Assembly: GCA_965243835.1 (NCBI GenBank)
Contig: OZ251578.1
Coordinates: 310,001-374,000 of the forward strand
Direction: 5' to 3'
From: G965202665 sp965243835
GTDB lineage: Bacteria > Actinomycetota > Acidimicrobiia > Spongiisociales > Spongiisociaceae
Length of the DNA stretch: 64,000 nucleotides
Under the pieces are notes generated by a model. That model made no database searches. It had not been told where the DNA came from and saw only the letters and a program-made list of their open reading frames with translations. Position 1 is the stretch's first letter; each line of letters begins with the position of its first letter. Position numbers and translations under genes: made by a program. Positions 1 through 8,548 of this stretch are shown here, one piece after another.

Positions 1-163
1 GCGGGTGGGGGCGGTAGCCGAGGGCCCGGGCCGCTTCCAACACCCGCTTTTGGGTCTGCGGTTTGACCGCCGCCGCGGTGCGGGGGTTGAGAGCGCGGGA
101 AACGGTGGAGGCATGCACTCCGGTTTTCCGGGCGATGTCCTGGAGGGTGGCGCGGCCGGTCAC
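1..163 (-). CDS. LacI-family transcriptional regulator, N-terminal part (cut by window edge)
   Basis: Read leftward from a GTG at 163, the frame gives TLQDIARKTGVHASTVSRAL followed by a recognition-helix region ending in EAARALGYRPHP. This is the LacI/GalR DNA-binding domain: helix-turn-helix plus hinge-proximal segment. Only 54 codons lie in the window; the ligand-binding domain is beyond base 1. It lies just downstream of, and in the same direction as, the oxidoreductase-permease-Mo hydroxylase genes. Palindromes of the LacI-operator type occur at 4948, 6023 and (weaker) 2679, so it is the natural candidate local regulator. That link is inference from position and operator type. Confidence 0.85.
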   Translation of the reverse strand, partial: MTGRATLQDIARKTGVHASTVSRALNPRTAAAVKPQTQKRVLEAARALGYRPHP

Positions 164-214
164 GGCCTTAGAGAATAACGACCGGGGCGGCCGTCCGGCG
201 CGATACGGGTTCGG

Positions 215-1789
215 TCATTTTCGGTCCGCCAGGACGGCTTCCAGGGACAGGCCCAAGTCGGAGAGGAGCACCCGGGCCGCGTTGCGGCCGGGGGCGGCCG
301 AGACGGAACCGCCGGGGTGGGTGGTGGCCCCCGTCTGGTAGAGGCCGGGGAGGGGAGTGCGGTGTCCTGCCCATCCCGGAGCGGGCCGCAGGAGCCCGGA
401 CTGGGAGGGGTCCATGTCCCCGCCGTGACAGGAACCGTGCCAGTTGTGGGCGTTCATCCGTTCCAGGTCCAGCGGGCTTTTTACATGGGAGGCCAGAATG
501 CGCTGGTCGGGGAAGGCGGCGTAACGGCGCAGATGCTCCAGGTGGGCCCGGGCCGTCTCCTCTTTTATTTCGTCCCAATGCCGGGGACCCTCGGCCAGCC
601 GGTAGGGATGAAACCCCACCACCTTCAATGTGTGGCGTCCCGCCGGGGCCCGGTCGGGGTCGGTCACGGTGGGGCACAGCACCAGCAAGGGCGGGTCGTC
701 CGTGGCCGCCCGCCCGGCGCGGAAATCGTCGGCGATGCGCAACAGCCGCTCCGCGGAGTGGGGGAGGCCCGCGGCCAGCGGAGCCAGCCCGGACCGGTCG
801 AAGAGAGCCGGGGCGTTGGTGGCGTAGTGGGCGGCGAACATGGCCACTCCCGGTTGCCAGGCGCGCACCGCTTCCCGGAAATCGGCGTCCCACACCGCGG
901 CGGGGGCCATTTCCGCCAAGTGCTTGATGTGAATGCCGGACAGCACCGCCCGCCGCGCCCGCAATCGCTCCCCTCCCTCCAACTCCACCCCCGCGCACCG
1001 CCCCCCTTCCCGGAGCAGGCCGGTCACCGCCCGCCCGGTGCGGATGACCCCGCCCCCGTCTTCGATCACCCGGGCCAAAGACAAAGGGAGGGCGGCCGAT
1101 CCGCCCCGGGGGATGATCCAGGAGTTGGCCTGCCGTCCGTAGGGCAGGGAGAAAGCCAAGCGGGCGGTGCCCGCCCGTTGCGGGGGTTGCATGGTCATAA
1201 AGGCCATCCACAGCAGCGCCGCCCGGGAGGAAGGGTGCCGGAACCGTTCCTCGATGACTTGCAGGGCGGAGCGATGCCGCAACCGGCGCCAGCGGGCTCC
1301 CAGGGGATGGTCGGTCAACCGCTGGTCCAGGTCCGGCCCCCAGCCGAGGGGGGTGTGGTCGAAGGCGGAAAACACCCCTTTGATGCGGTCGTATTCCTCG
1401 ATCAGCGACCGGTAGCCGTCCCCGTCGGAGGGGGACAGGCGGGCGAACTCGGCGCAGGTGGCTTCCAGGTCCCGCCAGATGGTGATCGAGGTTCCGTCCG
1501 GGAAGGGGAGGTGGACCACCGGGTCCGGTTTCAGATATTCCAGGCCGTGTTCCCGCAGTCCCAGTTCATCGTTGCGCAACATGGGGTTGGATTGAATGAT
1601 GTTGTGGGCGGTGGAGCAGGTGTCGTGCCGGAAGCCGGGCAGGGTCAGTTCCTCGGAGGCGGTGTCGCCGCCCACCGTCTCCCGGGCTTCCACCACCGTC
1701 ACCGACAGCCCGGCCCGCACCAGGTAGGCGGCGGCCGCCAGGTTGTTGTGGCCCGCTCCGGCCACCGCCACGTCGCAATCGAAACTCAT
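215..1789 (-). CDS. FAD-dependent oxidoreductase, phytoene desaturase/PYROXD2-like
   Basis: 524 residues. The N-terminus DVAVAGAGHNNLAAAAYLV is a Rossmann dinucleotide-binding motif (GxGxxN variant) followed by an acidic strand end (VVEAR), as in the NAD(P)/FAD oxidoreductases of the CrtI/PYROXD2 group. The C-terminus has the family's PGLYQTGATTHPGGSVSAAPGRNAA segment split here as GLYQTGATTHPGGSV and SAAPGRN, which closes the FAD site. The substrate cannot be read from sequence. Its ATG overlaps the stop of the upstream EamA gene (ATGA), so the two are translationally coupled and belong to one leftward operon with the molybdenum hydroxylase. Confidence 0.85.
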   Translation of the reverse strand: MSFDCDVAVAGAGHNNLAAAAYLVRAGLSVTVVEARETVGGDTASEELTLPGFRHDTCSTAHNIIQSNPMLRNDELGLREHGLEYLKPDPVVHLPFPDGTSITIWRDLEATCAEFARLSPSDGDGYRSLIEEYDRIKGVFSAFDHTPLGWGPDLDQRLTDHPLGARWRRLRHRSALQVIEERFRHPSSRAALLWMAFMTMQPPQRAGTARLAFSLPYGRQANSWIIPRGGSAALPLSLARVIEDGGGVIRTGRAVTGLLREGGRCAGVELEGGERLRARRAVLSGIHIKHLAEMAPAAVWDADFREAVRAWQPGVAMFAAHYATNAPALFDRSGLAPLAAGLPHSAERLLRIADDFRAGRAATDDPPLLVLCPTVTDPDRAPAGRHTLKVVGFHPYRLAEGPRHWDEIKEETARAHLEHLRRYAAFPDQRILASHVKSPLDLERMNAHNWHGSCHGGDMDPSQSGLLRPAPGWAGHRTPLPGLYQTGATTHPGGSVSAAPGRNAARVLLSDLGLSLEAVLADRK

Positions 1790-2667
1790 CAGGTTCCGGA
1801 GAGGACGACCAGCAAGGACCCGCCCAACACGGCCGTTGCGCCGCCTATCAGCGGCGGGGAGGGCCGTTCCCGGGCCCCTCCCACCAACAAGGGGGCGGCG
1901 ATGATCACGGTGGGGACGGCCAGCTGGTTCAAGGTGACCCCCACCGCCACCGTCACGATGTCAAAGGCTATCCACTGCACGGCGATGCAGAAGGAGACCA
2001 GGGCCCCGCCGGTCATCACCCACCGCCAGGCGGCTTTGGGGATGGGTCCGCCCGCCCGCCGGGAGCGGGTGGCCCCCAGCGCGATGCCGTAGGCCAGGGT
2101 GGAGGAAATAATTCCGATGGTCACGCCCAGCAGGGGGGAGTCCAAACCCTCCAGGCCGCGGCGGATGAACAGGGGGCTGGCGGCCCAGGTGAGGGCGGTG
2201 GCCACCGCGAACCAGGGCACCGCGCGCAGGGAAAGCGCGCCTCTGTTCCGCAACGACAGGACCGCCAGTCCCGTCACCACCAGCGACAACCCGGCCAGCA
2301 TCACCAGGGTGAGCGGTTCGCCCAGGACCAGGGCGGCCAGGACGGCCCCCAGCAGGGGCGCGGAACCGGCCACCGCCCCGGTGACGGCCGCCCCCGCTTT
2401 CTGCTGGCTGAGGGACAGGCAAGTCCACCCGACGAAGAAATGCACCAGGCCCGCCCCGGCGTAATACAGGTAAGAGACCAGGGGGGCGGAAGCCAGCAGG
2501 GCCAAGTCCTCGGCCGCGGCCACCCACGTGATCAACGCCGCCGCCGCCGTCGCCTGCACGATGAAAATCGCCCGGTAGGCGTCCAGTTGCTGGTTGGCCC
2601 GCCGGTTCACCGCCTGGAAAATCCCGAACCCGACGCCGGCCAGGGAGGCGTAGATGACTCCGGTCAT
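1789..2667 (-). CDS. EamA/DMT-family transporter
   Basis: 292 residues, about ten hydrophobic segments in two similar halves, as in the drug/metabolite transporter superfamily (EamA domains). Recognisable features are the QKAGAAVTGAVAGSAPLLGAVLAALVLGE segment (the P-x-x-x-x-L-x-x-x-x-L-GE signature, in pieces SAPLLGAVLAALVLGE) and an equivalent second-half helix near the C-terminus. The ATG at 2667 overlaps the preceding Mo-hydroxylase stop by ATGA, and its own stop overlaps the next start the same way. It probably moves the substrate or product of this operon across the cytoplasmic membrane; the identity of the solute is unknown. Confidence 0.85.
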   Translation of the reverse strand: MTGVIYASLAGVGFGIFQAVNRRANQQLDAYRAIFIVQATAAAALITWVAAAEDLALLASAPLVSYLYYAGAGLVHFFVGWTCLSLSQQKAGAAVTGAVAGSAPLLGAVLAALVLGEPLTLVMLAGLSLVVTGLAVLSLRNRGALSLRAVPWFAVATALTWAASPLFIRRGLEGLDSPLLGVTIGIISSTLAYGIALGATRSRRAGGPIPKAAWRWVMTGGALVSFCIAVQWIAFDIVTVAVGVTLNQLAVPTVIIAAPLLVGGARERPSPPLIGGATAVLGGSLLVVLSGT

Positions 2668-4919
2668 TCGCTCATCATACAATCGTTTGTAAAGCGGGCG
2701 GCCTCCTGTATGGCCCGCCACACCCGAAACGGGGTGAGCGGCGGGTCCAGCTGGCGCACCCCCAGCGGCCACAGGGCGTCCGCCGTTGCGTTGAGAACTG
2801 CCGCAGGCAATCCGATGCACCCCGACTCCCCGGCTCCTTTCGCCCCCAACGGATTGGAAGGGGCCGGGGAGGAGAAGCGCCGGGTGGCAAAGGAGGGGAC
2901 CTCGACGGCGGTGGGAAGGGGATAGTCCATGAAAGTGGAGGTGAGCGGTTGCCCGTCCGCGTCGTAGCGGAACTCCTCGCACAGGGCCTCTCCCAGGCCT
3001 TGGGCCAGGGAGCCGTGCGCCTGCCCTTCCACGATCATCGGGTCCAGCACGGTTCCGCAATCGTCCACCGCCGCCGCCCGCACCAGCCGCACCTCCCCGG
3101 TGGCCGCCTCCGCCTCCACCTCCGCTACGTGCACGCCGTAGGGAAAGGTCTGCGCCCCCGCCGAGAAGCGCTCTTCCGCGGCCAGCGGCCCGGAGCGGGC
3201 CGTTTCCCACAGGGAAACCCCCGTCCCGGGGGCCCCCGCTACCCGGAACATTCCCTCCCGGTAGCGGAGGTCGGCGGGGTCCGCTTCCAGCATCCCCGCC
3301 GCCCGCCGGCGGGCTTCCTCCAGGACCCGGCGGGCGGCCCGCACCGCGGCCGAGGCCCCCAGCTGCGCGGAGCGGGAGGCGAAGGAGCCGGTCCCCTCCG
3401 CCACCAGGGCGGTGTCCCCGGCGATGACGCGCACCGGCCCGGTCTCGAAAATGCCGGAGGCCAGGTTGCTCCACACCCGGGCGTGCCCTTGGCCGGAGTC
3501 TGCGGAACCGGTGCGCACCGTTATCTCCCGGCGCCGGGGGTCGACTTCCACCCGGGCGTATTCGTCGGAACGGGGGTCTCCGCCCGCCCGCTCTATAAAA
3601 GCCCCCACCCCCGCCCCTATCCAAGGTTGGCCCGGGCGGCGGCGGGCTTGGCGGCGGCGCAGGTCGGGCAGGTTCAGGAACTCCGCCGCCCGGCGCAAGG
3701 CCCGCGGGTAGTCGCCCGAGTCGTACCGGGCGCCTGCCGGGGCGGTCATCGGCAACCGGCGGGGCGGGATCATGTTGCGCAGGCGCACCGCCACCGGGTC
3801 CAGGCCCAGGCGGCGGGCGAAGACGTCCACGGCCCGCTCCAAGGCCAGGGCCGCCTCCGGCCGCCCCGCCCCCCGGTAGGAGCCGGTGGGGGCGGTGTTG
3901 GTGACCACCGTCGTAGTTTCCACCTCCAGGCGCGGTATGTCGTAGAGGCCGGTGGCCACCAGACGGGAAAAACGCGGGATCTGCGATCCGTTGTGGGGGT
4001 AGGCCCCCACCTCGGCCAGGATCTCGAGGCGGAGCCGGCGCAGGCGGCCGTCGGCGTCCCCCTCCAGAGCGACCCGGTAGCGCTGGGCGCGTCCGTGGGT
4101 TCCGATCAGAAACTGCTCCCGGCGGGAGGCCGCCCACAGCACGGGGCGGTCCAGGCGGAGGGCGGCGGCCGCCGTCGTCAGGTATTCGGGAAAGAGCATC
4201 CCTTTCATGCCGAAGGCCCCGCCCACGTCGGGGACCGTCACCCGGATCCGGTCCGGTTCCATTCCCAGTCCGGCGGCCAGTTGCCCCCGCAACCGGTGCG
4301 GAGCCTGGTGTCCGCACCAGACGCGCAAACCGTCCCCGTCGGGGCGGGCCAGGATGGAGACCGGTTCGATGGGGGAGGGGGCCAGCCGCTGTCCGCCGAT
4401 TTCCACGGTTACCCGGACCGCGGTCGGGCCGGGATCCTCCCCCGCCTCCAGGCATTCGGTCGCAACCACATTTCCCCCCGCGAACAGGGGCGGTCCCCCG
4501 GCCGCCCGCCGGGGGTCGGTCACCGCGGGGAGTTCCTCCAGGTCCGGCCACACCAATCCGGCGGCGTCTTCGGCCGCGGGCGCGGTGCGGGCGATGGCCA
4601 CCGCCAGCGGGTCCCCCACGAAACGGGCCCGTTCCCGCACCAGGGGCGGACGGGTCATGGCCGGGGCGGGGGGTCCGCGTCCGGTGTTGCCGGGGATGTC
4701 CGCCAAGTCCAGGTCGGCGGCCCCGAAGACGGCCACCGTGCCGGGGAGGGCGACGGCCTCGGCTACGTCGAGGGAGCGGAGCAGGGCGTGGGGCAGGGGG
4801 CTGCGAACGAACCAGGCATGCAGGGTGGAGGAGTCGGCCAGGTCCGCTACGTAGCGGCCGGCCCCGGTCACCAGCCGCTCGTCGCCGGGTCGGCGATTGT
4901 TTCCGAATGAGTCGGCCAC
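2664..4919 (-). CDS. Xanthine dehydrogenase-family molybdopterin-binding subunit
   Basis: 751 residues from a GTG start, the normal length for the large, Mo-cofactor-binding subunit of molybdenum hydroxylases. An aldehyde oxidase/xanthine dehydrogenase a/b-hammerhead domain lies at the N-terminus. Cofactor-binding motifs are VGGAFGMKG (about residue 240), SYRGAGRPEA (about 345), and GAKGAGESG near residue 692 with the active-site Glu at about 698. The AYRGAGR-like loop is the form II (CoxL-like hydroxylase) type, not the AYRCSFR loop of true aerobic CO dehydrogenase. No [2Fe-2S] or FAD-binding medium subunit gene is adjacent, so its electron-transfer partners must be encoded elsewhere. First gene of a leftward, translationally coupled operon with eamA and the FAD oxidoreductase. 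Confidence 0.9.
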   Translation of the reverse strand: MADSFGNNRRPGDERLVTGAGRYVADLADSSTLHAWFVRSPLPHALLRSLDVAEAVALPGTVAVFGAADLDLADIPGNTGRGPPAPAMTRPPLVRERARFVGDPLAVAIARTAPAAEDAAGLVWPDLEELPAVTDPRRAAGGPPLFAGGNVVATECLEAGEDPGPTAVRVTVEIGGQRLAPSPIEPVSILARPDGDGLRVWCGHQAPHRLRGQLAAGLGMEPDRIRVTVPDVGGAFGMKGMLFPEYLTTAAAALRLDRPVLWAASRREQFLIGTHGRAQRYRVALEGDADGRLRRLRLEILAEVGAYPHNGSQIPRFSRLVATGLYDIPRLEVETTTVVTNTAPTGSYRGAGRPEAALALERAVDVFARRLGLDPVAVRLRNMIPPRRLPMTAPAGARYDSGDYPRALRRAAEFLNLPDLRRRQARRRPGQPWIGAGVGAFIERAGGDPRSDEYARVEVDPRRREITVRTGSADSGQGHARVWSNLASGIFETGPVRVIAGDTALVAEGTGSFASRSAQLGASAAVRAARRVLEEARRRAAGMLEADPADLRYREGMFRVAGAPGTGVSLWETARSGPLAAEERFSAGAQTFPYGVHVAEVEAEAATGEVRLVRAAAVDDCGTVLDPMIVEGQAHGSLAQGLGEALCEEFRYDADGQPLTSTFMDYPLPTAVEVPSFATRRFSSPAPSNPLGAKGAGESGCIGLPAAVLNATADALWPLGVRQLDPPLTPFRVWRAIQEAARFTNDCMMSE
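2679..2690. promoter_or_regulatory. Possible third, degenerate LacI-type operator
   Basis: ACAATCGTTTGT is the reverse of ACAAACGATTGT, which differs from the two better copies (GCAAACGATTGC) only at the two outer positions, keeping the dyad. It lies inside the 3' end of the Mo-hydroxylase gene, 12 bases upstream of the eamA start. It could act as an internal operator or be chance. Confidence 0.3.
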
Positions 4920-4947
4920 TAGTCGGCCAAACTATCACAAACCGCGT

Positions 4948-4961
4948 CGCAAACGATTGCG
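4948..4961. promoter_or_regulatory. LacI-type operator between divergent catabolic genes
   Basis: CGCAAACGATTGCG is a dyad with the central CG typical of LacI/GalR/PurR operators (GCAA-N-CG-N-TTGC). It sits in the 75-bp gap between the divergent Mo-hydroxylase (GTG at 4919) and amidohydrolase (GTG at 4995), placed to control both promoters. The same 12-bp core recurs at 6023. Confidence 0.6.
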
Positions 4962-4994
4962 CTGCGGGGGCGCGGGGCCGGTTACGCTTGCGGA

Positions 4995-5993
4995 GTGATA
5001 ATCGACGTGCACGCCCATTGCGTCCCTCCCGCTTTTTGGGAATGGTTGCGGGACAACGCCTCCCGGATGGGGATGCGCCGGGAGGCGGACGGGGGCCTGC
5101 GCCTGCCCGGCGGGACGGCCGTCGGGCGGCCCCTGCCGGAACTGTCGGACTTGCCGGCCCGGTTGCGGGCTATGGACCGCATGGGGATCGACCTCCAACT
5201 GCTGTCGGGCTGGATCGACCTGACCGCCTATCAGCTGGCCCCCCGCGAAGGGGAGGAATACGCCCGGGCCCACAACCGGGCGTTGGCGGAGGAGGCCGCC
5301 CGTCGCCCCGACCGCTTGCGCGCCCTGGCCACCGTCCCCCTGCAGTCCCCGGACGCGGCGGCGGTCGCGTTGCGGGAGGCGATGGAGGAGATGGGCATGC
5401 GGGGAGCGCAGATCGCCACCACCGTGGCCGGAAAACGTTTGGATCGGGCCGGACTGGACCCTTTCTGGGCGGAGGCCGACCGGCTGGGGGCGGTGATTTT
5501 CCTGCATCCCCTGCATCCGTTGGCGGGCGTGGACCTGGAGGGGTATTTTCTGGAAAATGCGGTGGGGCGTCCGGCCGCCACCGCGGTGGCCGCCGCCGGC
5601 CTGATTATGTCGGGGACGGCGGAGCGTTATCCGGGAATCCGTTTCCTGCTGGCCCACGGCGGGGGTTTTCTTCCCTATCAGATGGGGCGCCTGGACCGGG
5701 CCTTCGCGGTCCGGCCCGACTTGGCGGCGGCCCGCATCCCCCGCCCGCCCGGTTATTACCTGCGGCGAATGTACGCGGACACGGTACTGCACAACCCGTC
5801 GGTGCTGTCTTTTTTGGCGGAAACCCTGGGTCCGGGACGGGTTTTGTTGGGGAGCGACTATCCGTTTGCGATGGGCCAGTCCGATCCGGCGGGAGCGGTG
5901 CGGGCGGCGGCTAGACTGCGGGACGCGGATCGCAGGGCGATCCTGGGGGAGAGCGCCGCCCGGCTCTTCAAACTGGGCGACCACCGCCGATAG
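4995..5993 (+). CDS. Amidohydrolase-2 family metal-dependent hydrolase/decarboxylase (ACMSD-like)
   Basis: 332 residues from GTG. It opens with IIDVHAHC (HxH metal-binding motif, His 6 and His 8), has an LLAHGGG strand-end histidine in the middle and GSDYPFAMG near the C-terminus, whose Asp completes the metal site. This is the amidohydrolase-2 fold of aminocarboxymuconate-semialdehyde decarboxylase, resorcylate decarboxylases and related hydrolases acting on ring-cleavage products. Divergent from the Mo-hydroxylase operon across a LacI-type operator, and followed by two dehydrogenases. Likely a decarboxylation or hydrolysis step in a catabolic path; the substrate is not evident. Confidence 0.85.
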   Translation: MIIDVHAHCVPPAFWEWLRDNASRMGMRREADGGLRLPGGTAVGRPLPELSDLPARLRAMDRMGIDLQLLSGWIDLTAYQLAPREGEEYARAHNRALAEEAARRPDRLRALATVPLQSPDAAAVALREAMEEMGMRGAQIATTVAGKRLDRAGLDPFWAEADRLGAVIFLHPLHPLAGVDLEGYFLENAVGRPAATAVAAAGLIMSGTAERYPGIRFLLAHGGGFLPYQMGRLDRAFAVRPDLAAARIPRPPGYYLRRMYADTVLHNPSVLSFLAETLGPGRVLLGSDYPFAMGQSDPAGAVRAAARLRDADRRAILGESAARLFKLGDHRR

Positions 5994-6022
5994 CCCGCCC
6001 CGCCGGGCCCGGCGCCGAAAAA

Positions 6023-6034
6023 GCAAACGATTGC
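6023..6034. promoter_or_regulatory. LacI-type operator upstream of hydroxyacid dehydrogenase
   Basis: GCAAACGATTGC, the same 12-bp core as at 4948, lies 15 bases before the ATG at 6050 in the short gap after the amidohydrolase. Two exact copies 1.1 kb apart flanking one gene are unlikely by chance. It could be a second operator for looping or mark a second promoter. Confidence 0.55.
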
Positions 6035-6049
6035 GAAAAGAGGAAGACC

Positions 6050-6985
6050 ATGCCCGAAAACGGATTCAACCACCGGGTTGGCTGGATAGGCACCGGGCGA
6101 ATGGGGTTCGCCTTGGCCAACCGGTTGCTGGACGCCGGCGCCGACTTGTGGGTTTACAACCGCACCCGTTCCAAAGCGGAGCCGTTGGCGGACAAAGGGG
6201 CGGTCATCGTCGACTCCCCGGACGGGTTGGCGGGGCGGGACATCGTGTTCACGATGGTGGCCGGGCCGGCCGATGTGCTGGAGGTGACCCTGGGGTCCGG
6301 GGGGGTGCTGACCGCTTCCTCCGGTCGGCCCCGGGTGGTGGTGGACTCCACCACCATCGATCCCGCCAGTTCCCGGGAGTTGCGGGAGCGGGCGGCGGCG
6401 GCGGGAACCGAAGTGCTGGCCGCCCCGGTGTCGGGCAATCCGAAAGTGGTGGAGTCGGGGGGGATGACCGCGGTGGTGTCCGGCTCTGCGCAGGCCTGGG
6501 AAACCGCCCGCCCCTATCTGGAATGCCTGGGACGCAAGGTCACCTACGTGGGGGAGGGCGACTCGGCCCGTTTGGTCAAGATTTGCCACAACCTGATGCT
6601 GGGGGTGGTTGCCCAGTCCATGGCCGAAATCACCATGTTGGCCGAGGCGGCCGGGGTGTCCCGGGCCGACTTTCTGGAGTTCCTGAACGACAGCGTGATG
6701 GGTTCCGCATTCACCCGCTACAAGACCCCCGCCTTCGTGAACCTGGACTACGAGCCCACCTTTACCTGGCATCTGCTGCGCAAAGACTTCGAACTGGGGT
6801 TGGCCGCCGGACGGGAGATGAACGTCCCGTTGCCGGTGTCCTCCCTGGTGCATCAAATGGTGATAGACGGCATCGGACGCGGCTTCGGCGACCGGGACTT
6901 CGCGGCCTTGCTGAGCCGCCTGGCGGAGGGGTCGGGCCGGAATTTGCAACCGGAGGACCTCCAAGTTTCGGACGGGTTGGGTTGA
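6050..6985 (+). CDS. NAD(P)-dependent beta-hydroxyacid dehydrogenase (3-hydroxyisobutyrate dehydrogenase family)
   Basis: 311 residues. N-terminal Rossmann motif GWIGTGRMGFALANRLLDAG and a second cofactor region with NRTRSKAE. The substrate-binding strand reads APVSGNPKVVESGG rather than the usual DAPVSGGxxGA, and the catalytic lysine is in LVKICHNLM. This family oxidises beta-hydroxyacids to semialdehydes, or runs in reverse. Preceded by a good ribosome site (GAGGAAG) and a LacI-type operator. It ends one base before the aldehyde dehydrogenase start, which suggests the pair convert a hydroxyacid via a semialdehyde to an acid. Confidence 0.88.
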   Translation: MPENGFNHRVGWIGTGRMGFALANRLLDAGADLWVYNRTRSKAEPLADKGAVIVDSPDGLAGRDIVFTMVAGPADVLEVTLGSGGVLTASSGRPRVVVDSTTIDPASSRELRERAAAAGTEVLAAPVSGNPKVVESGGMTAVVSGSAQAWETARPYLECLGRKVTYVGEGDSARLVKICHNLMLGVVAQSMAEITMLAEAAGVSRADFLEFLNDSVMGSAFTRYKTPAFVNLDYEPTFTWHLLRKDFELGLAAGREMNVPLPVSSLVHQMVIDGIGRGFGDRDFAALLSRLAEGSGRNLQPEDLQVSDGLG

Positions 6986-6986
6986 G

Positions 6987-8462
6987 ATGACCGCCGCCTT
7001 GGGGCAAGCGGCCCTGACCCGGCTTCGGGAGGCGGGCCGGGACCGGATGCTGATCGGGGGGGAATGGACGCCCGCTTCCGACCGCGCGCAACTGGAGGTG
7101 CTGGACCCGGCCACCGCCCGCCCGGTGGCCGTCGTCCCCAACGGGTCGACCGACGACGCCCGGGCGGCGGTGGACGCGGCCGCGCAGGCCCTGCCGTCGT
7201 GGGCGCGCACCCCTCCCCGCCGCCGGGCCGGGATTCTGCGCCGTTGTTTTGAGTTGATGACGGACCGGGCCGACGAACTAGCCGCCCTCATCGTGTTGGA
7301 AATGGGCAAAACTTTTGCCGAATCCCGGGGGGAAGTCGCCTACGCGGCCGAGTTTTTCCGGTGGTTTTCGGAGGAGGCGGTGCGGGCGGAGGGGTCCCTG
7401 TCCATCGCCCCCGCCGGGGACAAGCGCATTATGGCCATCGGACAGCCGAGCGGGGTGTGCCTGCTGATTACCCCGTGGAACTTCCCGGCCGCGATGGCGA
7501 CCCGCAAGCTGGCCCCGGCCTTGGCCGCCGGATGCTCCGTCATTCTGAAACCGGCCTCCGACACGCCCCTCACCGCCTTGGCGGTGGCCGGTTTGATGGA
7601 AGAAGCGGGGGTTCCGCCGGGGGTGGTGAACGTTCTGCCCTCCAACCGTTCGGCGGAGGCGGTTCCCGTCATCCTGCGCGACCCGCGCGTGCGCAAGTTG
7701 TCCTTCACCGGCTCCACCGAAGTGGGGCGCATTCTGCTGGAGCAAGCGGCCGAAAACATCGTTTCCGCCTCCATGGAGTTGGGCGGCAACTCCCCTTTTC
7801 TGGTGTTGGAGGACGCGGACGTAGCGGCGGCGGTGGAGGGGGCGATGGTCGCCAAGATGCGCAACGGCGGCCAGTCGTGCATAGCCGCCAACCGGTTTTA
7901 CGCGCACGCCGCGGTAGCGGACGAGTTCGCCCGGATGTTCAGCGCCGCCATGAGCCGGATGCGGGTCGGTCCGGGAATGGAAGAGGGAGTGGACCTGGGT
8001 CCGCTCATCAACCGCCGGGCGCAACGGGACATGGAGGAGACGGTGGCCGCCGCCCGGGATTCGGGTTCCCGCCTGCTCACCGGCGGGGCCGCCCCCGACC
8101 GGGAAGGGTTCTTCTTCGCGCCCACCGTTTTGCACCAAACGCCCGCCGACTCGCCGGTTCTGGACAACGAGATTTTCGGTCCCGTAGCCCCCATCACCGT
8201 CTTTGAAAGCGAGGAGCGGGCCATCGCCTTGGCCAACGACGCCGTGCACGGGTTGGCCGCCTATGTGTACAGCTCCGACCTGTCCCGGGCCTTGCGGACG
8301 GCCGAAGCCCTGGAGTCGGGGATGGTGGGGATCAACCGGGGGCTGATTTCCGATCCGGCCGCCCCCTTCGGAGGGGTGAAGCAGAGCGGACTGGGACGGG
8401 AAGGCGGGCACGAGGGAATGAAAGAGTTCCAAGAAATCAAATACATAGCCGTCGACTGGTAA
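6987..8462 (+). CDS. NAD(P)-dependent aldehyde dehydrogenase, succinate-semialdehyde dehydrogenase-like
   Basis: 491 residues, full length for the ALDH superfamily. Visible motifs are PWNFPAAMATRKLAPALAAG (NAD(P) site), SFTGSTEVG, the general-base Glu in MELGGNSP (residue 264) and the nucleophilic Cys in GGQSCIAANRF (residue 298). The C-terminus PFGGVKQSGLGREGGHEG is typical of GabD-like enzymes. Immediately downstream of the hydroxyacid dehydrogenase, so probably co-translated and acting on its semialdehyde product. The exact substrate is not determinable. Confidence 0.9.
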   Translation: MTAALGQAALTRLREAGRDRMLIGGEWTPASDRAQLEVLDPATARPVAVVPNGSTDDARAAVDAAAQALPSWARTPPRRRAGILRRCFELMTDRADELAALIVLEMGKTFAESRGEVAYAAEFFRWFSEEAVRAEGSLSIAPAGDKRIMAIGQPSGVCLLITPWNFPAAMATRKLAPALAAGCSVILKPASDTPLTALAVAGLMEEAGVPPGVVNVLPSNRSAEAVPVILRDPRVRKLSFTGSTEVGRILLEQAAENIVSASMELGGNSPFLVLEDADVAAAVEGAMVAKMRNGGQSCIAANRFYAHAAVADEFARMFSAAMSRMRVGPGMEEGVDLGPLINRRAQRDMEETVAAARDSGSRLLTGGAAPDREGFFFAPTVLHQTPADSPVLDNEIFGPVAPITVFESEERAIALANDAVHGLAAYVYSSDLSRALRTAEALESGMVGINRGLISDPAAPFGGVKQSGLGREGGHEGMKEFQEIKYIAVDW

Positions 8463-8536
8463 CCCCGTCCGACGCCGGAGCCCGATGGTTCGGGAGGGCG
8501 GGGGCGACCCGGGGCGGGGTAGCGGGGCGGGGGTTG

Positions 8537-8542
8537 TAATAT
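8537..8542 (+). promoter_or_regulatory. -10 element TAATAT for leaderless htpX
   Basis: TAATAT ends six bases before the htpX ATG with no Shine-Dalgarno sequence between, so transcription should start at or next to the start codon. The same spacing occurs at pncA and the DUF4143 gene. Confidence 0.5.
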
Positions 8543-8548
8543 GGGGGT

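Noticed and set aside
1789..4938. A 1049-codon leftward frame spanning eamA and the antisense-frame of the Mo-hydroxylase
   Set aside because: Only the last 292 codons are a recognisable protein; the rest is Pro/Gly/Arg-rich shadow of the real Mo-hydroxylase frame.
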